Part shown: positions 5,994-6,597 of the stretch, piece by piece | Position numbering within the stretch: the stretch's first letter is position 1 | How the letters are laid out: every line of letters starts with the position of its first letter | Source of the DNA: Rhodospirillales bacterium | GTDB taxonomy: Bacteria > Pseudomonadota > Alphaproteobacteria > Acetobacterales > Acetobacteraceae | Length of the DNA: 6,597 nt | Assembly: GCA_025350425.1 (NCBI GenBank) | Contig: JANXXW010000225.1 | Coordinates: forward strand, 1-6,597 | Direction of reading: 5' to 3' | Translations under genes and position numbers: made by a program | Notes under the pieces: model-generated | Seen by the model: the letters and a program-made list of their open reading frames with translations, nothing else | Told to the model about the DNA's origin: nothing | Databases searched by the model: none

Positions 5994-6597
5994 TCAGAAC
6001 ATGAGCGGCATCACCCCGTCCTTCTCCGCCTGCACGCTACGCGCGGTGAGCGTGCCGTCCGGCGCCTTCACCGCCGTCACCACCACCGTCGCACCGGGGA
6101 TCAACAGGGCGCGGTTGCCCGCAACGATGGCGACGATGCGCGCGTCCGGCCCGACCTCGATCTGCTGTTTGCCGCCCTTGTAGTTCAACGTGAGCATCTG
6201 TCCCTGGGGCGCGGCGGCGACCGTGGAGATGGTGGCGTTGGTCATGCTCTGCTCTGGGCGGGCCATGTCGCGATGGCCTTCGCCGGTGCCGCGCAGCGCC
6301 TCCGGGAAGATATGCACCTCTTGCGCGTGCAGCTTGCCATCGGTGCCTTTTATGGCGGCCGAACCCACGAAGTCTCCCGGTTTGATGTCCGAAAGTCGGC
6401 GGTTCTCCAGCGCGGTTACCCTGGTATCAGCGGGTACAACTACGGTGACGTTCCCGCTTTCGGGAGATTTCAGCACCAGCGTATCTTCACTTACAGTCTC
6501 GACCACGCCTGAGATGCGGGCGGATGCGCTGGGAGGAGACTGCGCGGCGACACGCCCGGCAACCAATAGGCCAATGGTAAGGGCAAGTGCCGCCGTG
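5994..6597 (-). CDS. Exported DUF5666-like protein of unknown function (5'-partial)
   Basis: The frame is open from the right edge to a stop at 5994, giving about 201 residues. A TTG at 6566 is a possible start, but the codons before it read TAALALTIGLLVAGRVAAQ. That is a signal-peptide core ending at a likely cleavage near Ala-Ala-Gln, so the true start lies beyond the window. The mature part looks all-beta: a first unit (SGVVETVSEDTLVLKS, then VPADTRV, then DIKPGDFVGSAA) and, after a linker, a second unit with LTLNYKGGKQQIEVG and PGATVVVTAVKAPDGTL. This resembles DUF5666-type small beta-barrels. The linker segment EALRGTGEGHRDM, followed by MTNATI, is a hallmark I recall from alphaproteobacterial hypothetical proteins. 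A periplasmic location is inferred. The amidase gene follows 53 bases later on the same strand, with no terminator seen between. No enzymatic motif is visible and function is unknown. Confidence 0.85.
   Translation of the reverse strand, partial: TAALALTIGLLVAGRVAAQSPPSASARISGVVETVSEDTLVLKSPESGNVTVVVPADTRVTALENRRLSDIKPGDFVGSAAIKGTDGKLHAQEVHIFPEALRGTGEGHRDMARPEQSMTNATISTVAAAPQGQMLTLNYKGGKQQIEVGPDARIVAIVAGNRALLIPGATVVVTAVKAPDGTLTARSVQAEKDGVMPLMF

Overview
The window is GC-rich (by eye above 60%) and reads entirely from the minus strand, right to left. Protein style and gene family choice suggest an alphaproteobacterium of the Rhizobiales/Rhodospirillales type: an alphaproteobacterial-looking exported DUF5666-like protein, a Tat-exported sugar-binding protein, and many GTG/TTG start options. 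This placement is an inference from protein resemblance alone; no rRNA or other phylogenetic marker is present.

Layout in transcription order: (1) 6597-5994, the 5'-truncated gene of a small exported DUF5666-like protein; (2) 5940-4312, a complete amidase-signature hydrolase with a recognisable Ser-Ser-Lys triad; (3) a 98-base gap with two abutting short inverted repeats and a good ribosome binding site; (4) 4213-2927, a periplasmic sugar-binding protein with a twin-arginine signal; (5) 2922-1969, the first inner-membrane permease; (6) 1972-1094, the second permease, joined to the first by an ATGA overlap; (7) 1083 to the left edge, the transporter ATPase, missing only its last few residues.

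Genes 4-7 form a complete binding-protein-dependent carbohydrate importer. All three non-ATPase components resemble, from memory, the Pseudomonas glucose/mannose transporter GtsABC. The ATPase is of the UgpC/MsmK/MalK type. The binding protein captures the substrate in the periplasm, the two permeases form the channel, and an ATPase dimer drives import. Three positions that I recall as sugar contacts in the glucose-binding relatives are changed here, so the ligand may not be glucose. No sugar kinase, glycosidase, dehydrogenase or regulator lies in the window to name the substrate.

The amidase is co-directional and only 98 bases upstream. It may belong to the same transcription unit, but nothing in the sequence proves a functional link. 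I see no RNA gene, mobile element, CRISPR array or attachment site. This looks like ordinary transport and metabolism DNA. The points worth a second look are modest: the altered sugar pocket, the amidase-transporter pairing, the start codon of the first permease, and the palindromes in front of the binding-protein and amidase genes.
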